A stretch of 64,000 bases of DNA from Paracoccaceae bacterium (GCA_021775315.1 JAJFIC010000052.1:1-64000); one strand, 5' to 3'. Counted from the first letter of the stretch, positions 52,355 through 60,594 are shown. Notes: generated by a model from the letters alone, not told the origin. Made by a program: numbers and translations.

Positions 52355-52510
52355 TCACACTGCGAAAATCCAGACGCCAACTAGGCTTATGACGAGATAA
52401 ACGAGTGTGTTGACCATCCAACGGATCAGAGCATTTTCCCCCTCTGGGTCCACCCCCAGACGTTCGCAAGCCTTTGTTCCCGGCCATAGAAATACTTCAG
52501 TCAACGACAT
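52355..52510 (-). CDS. Small membrane protein ORF upstream of truncated hemoglobin (51 aa)
   Basis: This is a short uncalled ORF. The ATG at 52510 has AAGGAG 8 nt upstream, the best ribosome-binding site in the area, and the frame ends at TGA 52355-52357, 2 nt before the globin start. The protein has an amphipathic N-terminal half (MSLTEVFLWPGTKACERLGV, with DPEGEN following) and one C-terminal membrane helix (about residues 31-50). I do not recognise a named family. The strong site, charge pattern and coupling to the globin argue that it is real. It may anchor or assist the heme protein at the membrane; this is inference. Confidence 0.65.
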   Translation of the reverse strand: MSLTEVFLWPGTKACERLGVDPEGENALIRWMVNTLVYLVISLVGVWIFAV

Positions 52511-52548
52511 TCGGTCCACTCCTTAAAATTTTTATTAAACCGCGTGCC

Positions 52549-52584
52549 AGTCAATATTTTAAACCATGCATTGTAAATGCTTAA
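52549..52584 (-). promoter_or_regulatory. Candidate promoter with NsrR-like operator for the small ORF-globin pair
   Basis: Reading leftward, TTAAGC (52584-52579), 17 nt and TAAAAT (52561-52556) make a weak sigma-70 promoter. Between and over them lies GCATT-N3-AATGC (52568-52580), which differs by one base from the NsrR-type core GCATTT-N-AAATGC. Transcription would start near 52549, about 38 nt before the small ORF. Nitric-oxide control would suit a truncated globin. Confidence 0.35.
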
Positions 52585-52955
52585 AACAATCGCATGCAGC
52601 TGGACAAATCTTGCCTTTTCCGTCCTAGCAGCGGTTTGCGCGATTGAATAGCACGGTTCCAAGGGGCTTTCTTCTTGAGGCCGGATCGCTATGCGCCCGC
52701 TGATGTGACACGCTTTAAGCGCGCGCTTGTCGCTTTGCTGGATGTGTTATCGAAATGCCTAAGGGGACATTGTTCAGAGGTTCCCTAGCTACATTGGAAA
52801 ATGGTTGATTTGACGCGCATGTTTGCAATTTTGTGGTCAAAGTGGAGCAGCGGCACAGCGACAAACCTCCAGCTTACCCGGGCAGCCGGCGCTGTTGCAT
52901 CCTGAACGCCACTTGCCATACTCTCAGCCAAAAGCGATAGAAACAGGCGCATCGA
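52585..52955. other. Intergenic gap, no gene seen
   Basis: This 371-nt stretch between the globin promoter and the exosortase gene holds no ORF with a plausible start site. A perfect 12-bp palindrome, AAGCGCGCGCTT, lies at 52717-52728. The exosortase promoter must be here, but I could not identify it. Confidence 0.4.
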
Positions 52956-54533
52956 GTGTTCAGTCAGACCCTTCCTAACCGGTTGCTTCCTGCAGCGCTT
53001 CTGGCGCTGGCGACGGTTGTGGCGTTTGTGCTGATCTATCAGGTCTTTTCCCCCATCGAATGCCACCTGACCGACTATGAGGCCGCCTGCCGGGGCCTGC
53101 GCGGCTCATTGATACGGGCGGTGTTCCTGCTGGCGGTGCTTGCGCTTTACCTCTGGCGCAAACCGGGGGCCTATCAGGGGCTGCAAAAGGCCACAGCCGA
53201 CGGAGCCGGGCCGCAGGTTTGGCTGCTGGTCTTTCTGTGCGGAGTCGTTATCGCCCTTGTACCCACCGCCCTGATCGCACCGGACGAGATGAACCACGCC
53301 TTTGGAACTGCCTTTGCATTCATGAGCATTGGCGCCGCACTGGCGGGGCTTGGGTTGTTGATCTGGACTGCAAATCCGGGGGCTTGGCTGGGTTGGTTGC
53401 GAGATGGCAACTATGCCATATTGGCCTATCTGACAGTTGCGGCGTTGTTGCCGGAACTGGCAACGGCAATCGCGCCTCTTTGGGATGGCACCAAGTTAAG
53501 CGAGCTGACCTTCACCTTGGTCAATAACTTACTCGTCCTGACCGGGGCCGAAGTGTTCGTGGAACCCGACAGCTACATTATCGGCGTTGACGGTTTCGTT
53601 GTGCAGGTCGCCAGCCAGTGTTCCGGCATCGAAGGGGTGGCGCTGGTGCTCGGCTTCATGACCCTTTACGCGCTGTTGATGCGCAGTGACCTTAACATGC
53701 GGCGCTATTGGCTGGTATTGCTGCCGCTGGCGCTGATGACAAGCTGGGGGCTGAACATCGTCCGCATCGCGGTTTTGATCATGATCGGCGCATGGGTGTC
53801 AGAAACCCATGCGTTGAACGGGTTTCATTCTTTTGCGGGGTGGCTTTTGTTCACGGCCTTAGCACTTGTGGTTGTGGTTGTGGCGCAAGCGATCCCGTGG
53901 TTTCACCGCAAGGACCGGGTGCAGAGCAAGGGTGCTCCGTTGGCCGACGATTGGATGGCGTTGTGCATTTTGCCCTTTGTGGTGATGATGGTGTCAGGTG
54001 TCGTTGTATCGGTGATCTGGGCAGAGCCTGAGGCAGGATATTCATTGCGCGTGGCGATGATGCTGGCGGTGTTGCTTTATTTCCACCGTGCCCTCAGGCA
54101 GATGGGCTGGCGGGCGAGCCCGCTTTCCGCCCTGGCCGGTGTAGTGGTTGGTGTTCTTTGGGTGCTGCCAACGCTGGGCAGCGCAGGCCCAGTCACCGCA
54201 GCACCTTATGCCACATGGGTCTGGATCGCCTTGCGTCTGAGCGGAACAATTCTTTTCGTGCCGATCATCGAAGAACTGTTCTTCCGCGGCTATATTCTGC
54301 GCCGATTGGATGAGGTCGGCGGCCTGTCCATGCGCCTGTTGGCCTTGGCCGTGTCATCAGGCCTGTTTGCCCTAATGCATGAGGCATGGGCGCTGGCGAC
54401 GCTGGCGGGGCTGGTCTTTGGTCTGTTGATGCTTTGGCGCGGCCGTCTGGCCGATGCGGTGCTGGCCCATGTCGCGGCCAATGCCACGGTCGCGATCTGG
54501 GCGGTCTACAGCGGTAATTGGTCTGCCATATAA
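52956..54533 (+). CDS. xrtE: Exosortase E fused to a CAAX-type (CPBP) protease, VPEID-CTERM system
   Basis: This 525-residue polytopic protein starts at GTG. The exosortase half has the catalytic triad C222 (QCSGIEGVALVLG), R270 (NIVRIAV) and H291 (GFHSFAGW). The C-terminal half is a CPBP intramembrane protease with E439-E440 and R444 (IIEELFFRGY), H475 (ALMHEAW) and H505 (LAHVAAN). This fusion is the exosortase E/protease subtype, which processes proteins ending in a VPEID-CTERM tail at the cell surface. Its expected target lies 43 nt past its stop, in convergent orientation. A bidirectional terminator separates the two. Exosortases usually accompany exopolysaccharide loci, and this window has one 15 kb away. 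Confidence 0.93.
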   Translation: MFSQTLPNRLLPAALLALATVVAFVLIYQVFSPIECHLTDYEAACRGLRGSLIRAVFLLAVLALYLWRKPGAYQGLQKATADGAGPQVWLLVFLCGVVIALVPTALIAPDEMNHAFGTAFAFMSIGAALAGLGLLIWTANPGAWLGWLRDGNYAILAYLTVAALLPELATAIAPLWDGTKLSELTFTLVNNLLVLTGAEVFVEPDSYIIGVDGFVVQVASQCSGIEGVALVLGFMTLYALLMRSDLNMRRYWLVLLPLALMTSWGLNIVRIAVLIMIGAWVSETHALNGFHSFAGWLLFTALALVVVVVAQAIPWFHRKDRVQSKGAPLADDWMALCILPFVVMMVSGVVVSVIWAEPEAGYSLRVAMMLAVLLYFHRALRQMGWRASPLSALAGVVVGVLWVLPTLGSAGPVTAAPYATWVWIALRLSGTILFVPIIEELFFRGYILRRLDEVGGLSMRLLALAVSSGLFALMHEAWALATLAGLVFGLLMLWRGRLADAVLAHVAANATVAIWAVYSGNWSAI

Positions 54534-54538
54534 CAAAG

Positions 54539-54573
54539 GGCCGCCCGAAAGCGACCTTCGGCAGCCATTTTTT
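54539..54573 (+). terminator. Intrinsic terminator between the exosortase and its substrate gene
   Basis: GGCCGCCCGAA pairs with TTCGGCAGCC (one mismatch, one bulge) and is followed by ATTTTTT, a Rho-independent terminator for the exosortase gene. Read leftward, the same stem is followed by CCCTTTGTT, so it may also stop the opposing transcript weakly. Confidence 0.7.
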
Positions 54574-54576
54574 GGA

Positions 54577-54792
54577 TTAAACTTTCTTGGCATTCATCCG
54601 GCGGCGGCGTTCCCATACCAACACGACAACTGCCAGAACTGCGGCCAGTGCCAAAAGGCCCGAGGCGGCGTCGATTTCCGGTACTTGGCTGACCTTTTGC
54701 TTGGACTTCTTACCGGCTTCAACAGCTGTCGCCAAAAGGGCGAAACCGGCGCCTGAAGTTGCTGTCAGCATGATCTGTTTAACGAAAGGCAT
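54577..54792 (-). CDS. VPEID-CTERM sorting-domain protein (71 aa), exosortase E substrate
   Basis: This is a miniature secreted protein. It has a signal peptide of about 26 residues (ending ATAVEA), a ten-residue basic middle (GKKSKQKVSQ), the recognition motif VPEID at 37-41, a membrane helix (about 44-60) and a terminal ERRRR patch. That tripartite tail is the VPEID-CTERM signal cut by exosortase E. The ATG has a near-perfect AAGGAGG 5 nt upstream, which indicates strong translation. After removal of both ends only about ten to fifteen residues would remain, so the mature product is a peptide. It lies convergent to its processing enzyme. Confidence 0.9.
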   Translation of the reverse strand: MPFVKQIMLTATSGAGFALLATAVEAGKKSKQKVSQVPEIDAASGLLALAAVLAVVVLVWERRRRMNAKKV

Positions 54793-54870
54793 GATAGCCT
54801 CCTTAAGCCTAGAATTTACCCCAACGGAAGTCGGGTGATCTGCCTTCAGTTTGCCATGATCTTTCGCTGC

Positions 54871-54898
54871 AAAAAAACACAGAATACGGCCATTCTGT
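54871..54898 (-). terminator. Intrinsic terminator upstream of the VPEID-CTERM gene
   Basis: Reading leftward, ACAGAAT, six bases and ATTCTGT form a perfect 7-bp stem followed after one base by seven T residues. This is a textbook Rho-independent terminator. It lies about 79 nt before the substrate gene's ATG and has no recognised gene upstream of it. It must end either a leader RNA or a small RNA. Confidence 0.7.
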
Positions 54899-55012
54899 CA
54901 GGGCTTGGGAAACAGGTCAGAGCGCAATCGCGTATTGTTTCCCGTTTCGCCCTGATCCGGGGCTATTGTGAGGCTGGGTTCTAGGGCGACGAACCGACCG
55001 CACGGCTGGTTC
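54871..55012 (-). ncRNA. Candidate structured leader or small RNA ahead of the VPEID-CTERM gene
   Basis: Next to the terminator at 54871-54898 lies a second stem, GGGAAACA (54907-54914) with TGTTTCCC (54936-54943), whose loop can form a small inner stem. GAACC at 54991-54995 can pair with GGTTC at 54977-54981 or at 55008-55012, giving alternative folds. This clustering of stems ending in a T-run suggests an attenuated leader or an independent small RNA. I could not find a convincing promoter. Confidence 0.35.
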
Positions 55013-55396
55013 AGAATCGGTGGACTTTCTAAGACAATTCGGCTCTTTAATTTGCCCTCTGCGAATTGGCCATTGCGCTACATCTCAGGGCGCCTTCAAC
55101 AGGTCGACGCCACACTGTTTCAGACGAACCACGTTTGTGTTGGACATATTTGCCGTGCCGAACCTACGGATCCTATCCGTGATAAAACGTGACGCCGCAA
55201 TTCGCCGGGTTGTTCGTAGTTTGGCTCAAACAGCATGATCTGATAGAACTGGGCGGCACATGCCACGCATTGCCAAACATGAGGCCTCGCGCCCCGTGTG
55301 ATTGCATCTGACGGTTTGCTTTTCAGTTGGCGCTTTGATCCGGTTGCTGGCAGGGTGCAGCGAGTGTTTCAGAAACTGTGAAAGGTTTTCCCAGCG
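55013..55396. other. Intergenic gap, no gene seen
   Basis: This 384-nt stretch lies before the aminotransferase gene. I see no ORF with a ribosome-binding site and no recognisable repeat or RNA gene. It may hold promoters for the aminotransferase and the opposing leader. Confidence 0.4.
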
Positions 55397-56617
55397 ATGT
55401 TTGAATTCGATGCCCTGCTGTCAACGGTCGCCAAGGGCGAGGCAAAACCGTTTACCGGCCTTCCTCCATATCATTTCGTGGGCGGGAATATCGACGAGGC
55501 AACCGTTCCATCCAAAGCTCTCGCTCAAGCCATTGGTGACGTCATTCGGGACCAAGGCCATGCCATGGGGAAATACGGGATGAACAGCGGCCCCCAAGGC
55601 CATCTGCCGCTGCGCGAATTCATATCGGATAATTTGAAACGGCGTGCCGGGATGTCGGTAACACCAGACGAGGTGCTGGTGACCACCGGGTCGCTTCAGG
55701 CGATGGACTTGGTTAACAAAGCTTTGTTGAACAAGGGCGACGTGGTTCTGGTCGAGGCCGCAAATTATACCGGGACGCTGACAAAGCTGGATGCGCTGGG
55801 GGTCGATTATATCGGCGTTGAGCTTGACGAAAATGGGATGCGTATGGATGCGTTGGAACGCGCCTTGTCAGACCTTGCAGCGCGTGGCCGCAAGCCCAAA
55901 TACATCTTTACCATTCCCACGGTTCAGAACCCGACGGGCACCGTCATGCCGATTGAACGGCGCCGTGAAATGCTGGCGCTGGCCAAGCAATATGACGTGC
56001 CGATTTTTGAAGATGATTGTTACGCGGATCTGGTTTTTTCCGGCGCGCGCCCGCCTGCGATCCACGCATTGGATGACGATCAGCGTGTGATTTATTGCGG
56101 CACATTTTCCAAAACAATCGCGCCTGCACTGCGGGTCGGCTATCTGGTCGCGCCCTGGCCATTGATGGGCCACATCTTGCCGCTGAAAACCGACGCAGGC
56201 AGTGGCGCGTTGGAGCAAATCGTGCTGGCCGAGTTCCTGCCGGGGCATTACGACGATCATGTCGCGGGCTTGTTGCCAATGCTGCATGAAAAAGCCGATA
56301 CCCTGTGCGCGTCCCTTGATGAGAATTTTGGCGCAATTCTGGAATATGAAAGGCCCATCGGCGGAATTTATCTTTGGGTGACACTGCCAAAAACCATCGA
56401 CACCGACCGGCTGTTTCAGGTCGCCCTTGCCCAAGGGGTAGAGATCAATCCGGGCTCCCAATGGGCCGTTGACGCTGCGGCCAACAAACACCGCATGCGC
56501 CTGTGCTTTGGTCATCCGACGGTTGGCAACATTCGCGAGGGAATCGCCAAACTGGCGCAAATCTGTTTTCAGGAATTTGGCCTGCCGATCAGAAGTGGAA
56601 ATGTGGAGCGTCCTTAG
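55397..56617 (+). CDS. PLP-dependent aminotransferase (LysN / MocR-like class I fold)
   Basis: This 406-residue fold-type I aminotransferase has GKYGMNSGPQGHLPLREFI and TTGSLQAMDLVNKALLNKGD, where the cofactor phosphate binds. PTVQNPTGTVMPIERR and FEDDCYADL (the Asp that contacts the pyridine nitrogen) follow. GTFSKTIAPALRVGY contains the lysine that forms the Schiff base. It resembles 2-aminoadipate transaminases and the catalytic half of MocR regulators, but lacks the DNA-binding domain. The substrate is unknown. A decayed transposase lies directly downstream on the same strand. Confidence 0.87.
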   Translation: MFEFDALLSTVAKGEAKPFTGLPPYHFVGGNIDEATVPSKALAQAIGDVIRDQGHAMGKYGMNSGPQGHLPLREFISDNLKRRAGMSVTPDEVLVTTGSLQAMDLVNKALLNKGDVVLVEAANYTGTLTKLDALGVDYIGVELDENGMRMDALERALSDLAARGRKPKYIFTIPTVQNPTGTVMPIERRREMLALAKQYDVPIFEDDCYADLVFSGARPPAIHALDDDQRVIYCGTFSKTIAPALRVGYLVAPWPLMGHILPLKTDAGSGALEQIVLAEFLPGHYDDHVAGLLPMLHEKADTLCASLDENFGAILEYERPIGGIYLWVTLPKTIDTDRLFQVALAQGVEINPGSQWAVDAAANKHRMRLCFGHPTVGNIREGIAKLAQICFQEFGLPIRSGNVERP

Positions 56618-56707
56618 ACGGGCGAACCGGCATCGATGGTTTGGTTTTCGAGGCATAGTTGGGCATTCGCGACGAAACTCTTGTAACGATTGGAATCCCA
56701 AAACCTC

Positions 56708-57262
56708 AGTGTGGAACACCAGAACATCCAAGGTCGGTTTGACCTTCGCCCTGAGCGGTTAATCTCGGACGCCGCTTATGGAACCGGCCCAATGCTGGAC
56801 TGGTTGGCGAAGCGTGATATCAAACCGCAAATTCCGGTGCTCGACCATACAGGTTGAAAGGATGGCACATGGTCACGCGCCGACTTTGACTGGGACGCCA
56901 AGAACAGCCAATTTATCTGCCCCGAAGGCGAGGCGCAGAAGCAGTTCGGACGCAACTATTCGGACCCGAACCGTGGCCCGACGGGCCAAGGTGTTGCAAA
57001 GTATCAAGTTTTGAAGCTGACCTGCCAAGCCTGCTTGTCCAAAGCGAAATGCTGTCCGATTGCAGGTGCCCGCAAGATCACACGCGAAGAGCACGAAGAG
57101 GTCCACGAGGTCGCCCATCTCAAACGCATCCTTGGCCTCGGACGGCTACGATTGCGTGGACCATGTGGTGCCAATGACGAATTCCTGCTCGCTGCAATTG
57201 CCCGGAACCTCAGTAAACTAGCTAAGATCTTTTCTGCACCGCAGCAAATACGAAAAGCCTGA
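56708..57262 (+). pseudogene. Decayed IS1182-type transposase
   Basis: This is a broken transposase remnant. The reading frame gives DAAYGTGPMLDWLAKRDI and a WSRADFDWDAK block. LTCQACLSKAKCCP (a cysteine-rich segment) follows, then HLKRILGLGRLRLRGPCGAN near the end; the last is characteristic of IS1182-family enzymes. A TGA at 56855-56857 interrupts the frame where a tryptophan is expected. The 5' half is missing, and a stretch is deleted between VHEVA and HLKRIL. The element is dead. Flanking sequence to about 57340 may contain its old end, but no clear terminal repeats were found. Confidence 0.75.
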
Positions 57263-57531
57263 CAGGAAAGAAGCTTACGCCGTGCTCAGCACACCGTTTT
57301 CTGCGCCTGCAAAACGTATTTTTTCACAGATTCGACGGAAACCTGACATTCGCTGCGGATCGAAAGAAGGTGCGCTGAGGGGGGCAATTCTGCCTCCACC
57401 GCAGTCCCGCAAGTGACCGGCTCCAACGCCAACCCGAAATACCAGCTTCGAAACACTTGCCCGCACAAATACTTTGATGTATCAAAAGTGCACACAGTGT
57501 CTAATTATGACAAAGGGAGGCCAAGGGCCCC
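57263..57531. other. IS-derived and intergenic DNA
   Basis: This 269-nt stretch follows the transposase remnant, probably with the old IS tail, and leads to the serine hydrolase gene. GGGAGG near 57521 is that gene's ribosome-binding site. No other feature was seen. Confidence 0.4.
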
Positions 57532-58725
57532 ATGTCCAATTTCGAGCCGACATGCACCAATTATATGCGGGGCTTTCCGCCACCTGCCGACGAGGTAATT
57601 CGCTTTGCCGACGGAACATACCGCCAGTTCCCTCAGTTGCGCTGGACGCATTCTAATATGCAGCAGCTTGTGCCTACGAAACCCATCTGGCGCGGCCCAG
57701 ATGCCGCAAGCGCGCTGCCTGCATGCGATGGGGGTATTGAGGCGTTGAACGTGACGCTTGAGTCAGACGAGCAGCTTGGGTTCGATCAAGTGATGGCGCG
57801 AACTCTGACCGATAGCTTTGGCGTGCTTCATCAGGGCCAGTTGGTGCATCAGTCCTATTACGGTGCCGCTGCCCCGCATCAAGCCCATGTGATCCAGTCC
57901 TGCGCCAAGTCATTTGCCGGGCTAATGGCTGAAATGATGATTGAAGAGGGTGTGCTTGACGAAAACGCACGGGTGCCCTCGTGCTTACCCGAACTTGCCG
58001 ACACGGCATGGCATGACGCCACGCTAAGACAGGTCCTCGACATGCTGATCAACATGGAGTTTGCGGAGGATTATCTTGATCCCCACTCGATCGTTTACGA
58101 CTATCTGGCCGCAGGGGGCATGATCCCGCAGCCAGCAGATAAACCAACCATCGGCGTGACGGATTTTCTGCCGAACGTGAAATCCGCAGGGGAGAACGGG
58201 AAGGCTTTTGCTTATCGTGAACCCAATATCAATGTTCTGACATGGATCATGATCCGGGTTGCAGGCGAGCATCTGAACGAAATGTTTTCGCGGCGGATAT
58301 GGCAGCATATCGGGGCTGAGCACGATGCGTTCTATCAGGTGGACCCGAACGGGTTTTGCACGACGGCGGGATGCACGCTCAGGGACTATTTGAAGTTCGG
58401 CGAGGCTATTCGAACCGGTCTTGGTGGGCGGATCCGCAAAAAGGTGTTGAGTTCGATCTTTGGTGGCGGTGACCCGGACAGGTTTGCCGCCTTCGGGCAT
58501 CCGGGGATGAAGGGCTGGTCGTATCGGTCGCAATTCTGGATGCGGCATGTGGGTGGGCGGGTCTGTGCAACGGCGCGGGGGGCTTATGGGCAGTTGCTTT
58601 ATATTGATCCCGTCAACGAATTGGTGATCGCCCGTTTTGCTTCTACAAAACTATCACCGGGATATTTGGATGACGATCTGATCATGCCGCTGATCGACAG
58701 GGTCACAGAACACCTCACCGGTTAA
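57532..58725 (+). CDS. Beta-lactamase-family serine hydrolase (class C / NylB-like)
   Basis: This 397-residue hydrolase has the S-x-x-K nucleophile in IQSCAKSFAGLMAEMMIEEG, with the lysine three residues after the serine. The later Y-R-E-P-N segment sits where the class C Y-x-N motif is expected. No signal peptide is visible, so it is probably cytoplasmic, as in esterases and 6-aminohexanoate-oligomer hydrolases of this fold. The start ATG follows GGGAGG. The stop shares TTAA with the convergent TetR gene. It may process a compound linked to the neighbouring transporter, but that is inference. Confidence 0.8.
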   Translation: MSNFEPTCTNYMRGFPPPADEVIRFADGTYRQFPQLRWTHSNMQQLVPTKPIWRGPDAASALPACDGGIEALNVTLESDEQLGFDQVMARTLTDSFGVLHQGQLVHQSYYGAAAPHQAHVIQSCAKSFAGLMAEMMIEEGVLDENARVPSCLPELADTAWHDATLRQVLDMLINMEFAEDYLDPHSIVYDYLAAGGMIPQPADKPTIGVTDFLPNVKSAGENGKAFAYREPNINVLTWIMIRVAGEHLNEMFSRRIWQHIGAEHDAFYQVDPNGFCTTAGCTLRDYLKFGEAIRTGLGGRIRKKVLSSIFGGGDPDRFAAFGHPGMKGWSYRSQFWMRHVGGRVCATARGAYGQLLYIDPVNELVIARFASTKLSPGYLDDDLIMPLIDRVTEHLTG

Positions 58726-59432
58726 GACGCCTCAGGCATGTAGAGCGCCCGGTACCACAGATCATCCATGACCCGTACCACCAGATCAAGATCGACTGGT
58801 TGAGCCGCTCCTTCATGGGTGCTAGCGCGGTAAATATCCCGTAGCAATGCGTCTGACATGGTGATCACAGCGCGTGCCTTCACCAGTAGAAATTCAGTAT
58901 CCTGTCCACCGGGCTTGACCCCGCTTCGGGTCATCACGTCTTGCATGATGCGCGAAGCCCAGGCTTGATTGATTGTTTCCATGCGCCGCGCGATGGCGGG
59001 GTTTTCCAGCAACAGCGTCTCGCGGCCGGACAAAAGACGTGCGTTCTTCTTGGCGAGGTTGGCCGAGAAAGTGTTCATCCGGTGGATGGAGTCCTTTAGT
59101 GATAGTTTTGAGCCGCCCTTGGGTCGGTGAATTCGAACCAGCGCCCAATAGAATTTCATCACAGCAGCGGCGATGTCGCTGCGGCTATGATAATACAGAT
59201 AGAACGTTCCGCGCGCCATTCCGGCGGCTTCGGAAATACCCTCTACTGTCAGGGAATCAAAGCCGCTTCTTTCAAGCTCACGCGCGGCGGCGGCGATTAA
59301 TGCGGCCTTTGTGCGCACACGTTTACGACGCTTACGCATCACGATTGCACGCTGTTCCAGGATATCGGCGACACTAAACCCTTCTGTAGAAAGGTCTATT
59401 TCGGATTCGGTGTTCAAAATTCTCTGTTGCAT
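58722..59432 (-). CDS. TetR/AcrR-family transcriptional regulator
   Basis: This 236-residue regulator starts at ATG 59432; a TTG at 59474 is an alternative. The DNA-binding domain runs from about residue 43 to 95 and contains VEGISEAAGMARGTFYLYY, the standard TetR helix-turn-helix. The C-terminal part should bind an effector. It is divergent from the ABC transporter ATPase gene, with a short control region between them, so it probably represses the transporter operon and perhaps itself. It is convergent with the serine hydrolase gene. Confidence 0.88.
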   Translation of the reverse strand: MQQRILNTESEIDLSTEGFSVADILEQRAIVMRKRRKRVRTKAALIAAAARELERSGFDSLTVEGISEAAGMARGTFYLYYHSRSDIAAAVMKFYWALVRIHRPKGGSKLSLKDSIHRMNTFSANLAKKNARLLSGRETLLLENPAIARRMETINQAWASRIMQDVMTRSGVKPGGQDTEFLLVKARAVITMSDALLRDIYRASTHEGAAQPVDLDLVVRVMDDLWYRALYMPEAS

Positions 59433-59441
59433 GAAACCATA

Positions 59442-59467
59442 TTGACTCGTGTCATTTTTGGTGTCAA
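59442..59467. promoter_or_regulatory. Candidate TetR operator in the divergent control region
   Basis: TTGAC (59442-59446) and GTCAA (59463-59467) form an inverted repeat, and TGAC-N4-GTCA (59443-59454) a second one inside it. They lie between the TetR gene and the ATPase gene. TTGACT may also serve as a -35. Confidence 0.35.
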
Positions 59468-59482
59468 CGTACAAAAATAAAC

Positions 59483-60571
59483 ATGATGTCCAAAAATGAA
59501 CAGAGAGTGCAAATGCAAGGAACGACGGTCCGCTTTGACAATGTCTCCAAATGGTTCGGCAACACGGCCGCGCTGGAGAATTTCAGTCTCACCGTCGCAC
59601 CAGGGGAGTTCGTAACATTGCTGGGGGCCAGCGGGTCAGGCAAGTCGACCGCACTGAATATCCTTGCCGGGTTTTCCGATGCGACGTCAGGCGACGTGCT
59701 GATCGGTGATCGCTCGCTGACCGGCGTTCCGTCCGAAGATCGCAATGTCGGCATGGTATTTCAAAATTTCGCGCTGTTCCCGCACATGTCCGTTTTTGAC
59801 AACGTCGCATTCCCGCTGAAAATGCGCAAAACACCGGCTGATGAAACACGCAGGCTGGTGATGGACTCGCTAGAGATGGTGAAGCTTGCCGGTTTTGCAA
59901 ATCGTAAACCTGCCGCCTTGTCTGGTGGTCAGCGTCAGCGTGTTGCCCTGGCGCGTGCCGTTGTTTTTTCACCACCTGTCTTGTTGATGGATGAATGCCT
60001 GTCAGCGCTTGATTTGAAACTGCGCGAGGAATTGCAGGGCGAGATCAGGCGCATTCACAAAGATATCGGGGCAACGACCGTTTTCGTCACCCACGATCAG
60101 GGCGAGGCCCTGACCATGTCGGATCGTGTGGCCGTCCAGAACGATGGGAAAATTGAGCAGATCGACAACCCTGAGACACTTTATGATCGCCCGGCCACCC
60201 GTTTTGTGGCCGAATTCATCGGCCAGACCAATTTGATTGACGTCCGTCCTACAAAAGGCGGGGTCGAGGTTGCTGCCATTGGCACCCATATTCCGTCGGA
60301 CAAGACCGACGGGGCCGTCATTAGCCTGCGGCCCGAACGGATCGCGCGCGCAGGGCAGATTTCTGCCGGCTCGGACATCACACAATTCAACGCGCGGCTG
60401 GAAGACACGGTCTTCCTTGGCGCCACAGTCGAACATCATTTCCGTCTTAAGGACGGCGAGGCCCTGACAGTGCGCGAAGGCCGCTCGGGCGCTTCCGACC
60501 TGCCTGAAATCGGGGCCGAGGTCGCATTGGAATTTCGCAAAGAAGACGCCGTCGTACTGGCGGACCACTGA
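59483..60571 (+). CDS. Polyamine-type ABC transporter ATPase (PotA-like)
   Basis: This 362-residue ABC ATPase has LLGASGSGKSTALNILAG (Walker A), LSGGQRQRVALARAVVFSP (signature) and LLMDECLSALD (Walker B, with Cys-Leu where Pro-Leu is usual). VFVTHDQGEALTMSDRV is the switch region, and a C-terminal TOBE-like domain follows. It drives import with the binding protein and two permeases downstream. Starts at 59483 and 59513 are both possible; only the latter has GAGAG upstream. The TetR regulator is divergent. Confidence 0.9.
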   Translation: MMSKNEQRVQMQGTTVRFDNVSKWFGNTAALENFSLTVAPGEFVTLLGASGSGKSTALNILAGFSDATSGDVLIGDRSLTGVPSEDRNVGMVFQNFALFPHMSVFDNVAFPLKMRKTPADETRRLVMDSLEMVKLAGFANRKPAALSGGQRQRVALARAVVFSPPVLLMDECLSALDLKLREELQGEIRRIHKDIGATTVFVTHDQGEALTMSDRVAVQNDGKIEQIDNPETLYDRPATRFVAEFIGQTNLIDVRPTKGGVEVAAIGTHIPSDKTDGAVISLRPERIARAGQISAGSDITQFNARLEDTVFLGATVEHHFRLKDGEALTVREGRSGASDLPEIGAEVALEFRKEDAVVLADH

Positions 60572-60594
60572 ATATCTGAAACCGGGAGGTACAC

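Noticed and set aside
52717-52728. Perfect palindrome AAGCGCGCGCTT
   Set aside because: It is short, GC-rich and has no second copy or nearby promoter element; chance is likely.
54968-55238. Two overlapping plus-strand ORFs of about 70 codons
   Set aside because: They have no ribosome-binding site and no recognisable motif, and the region is better explained as structured non-coding DNA.
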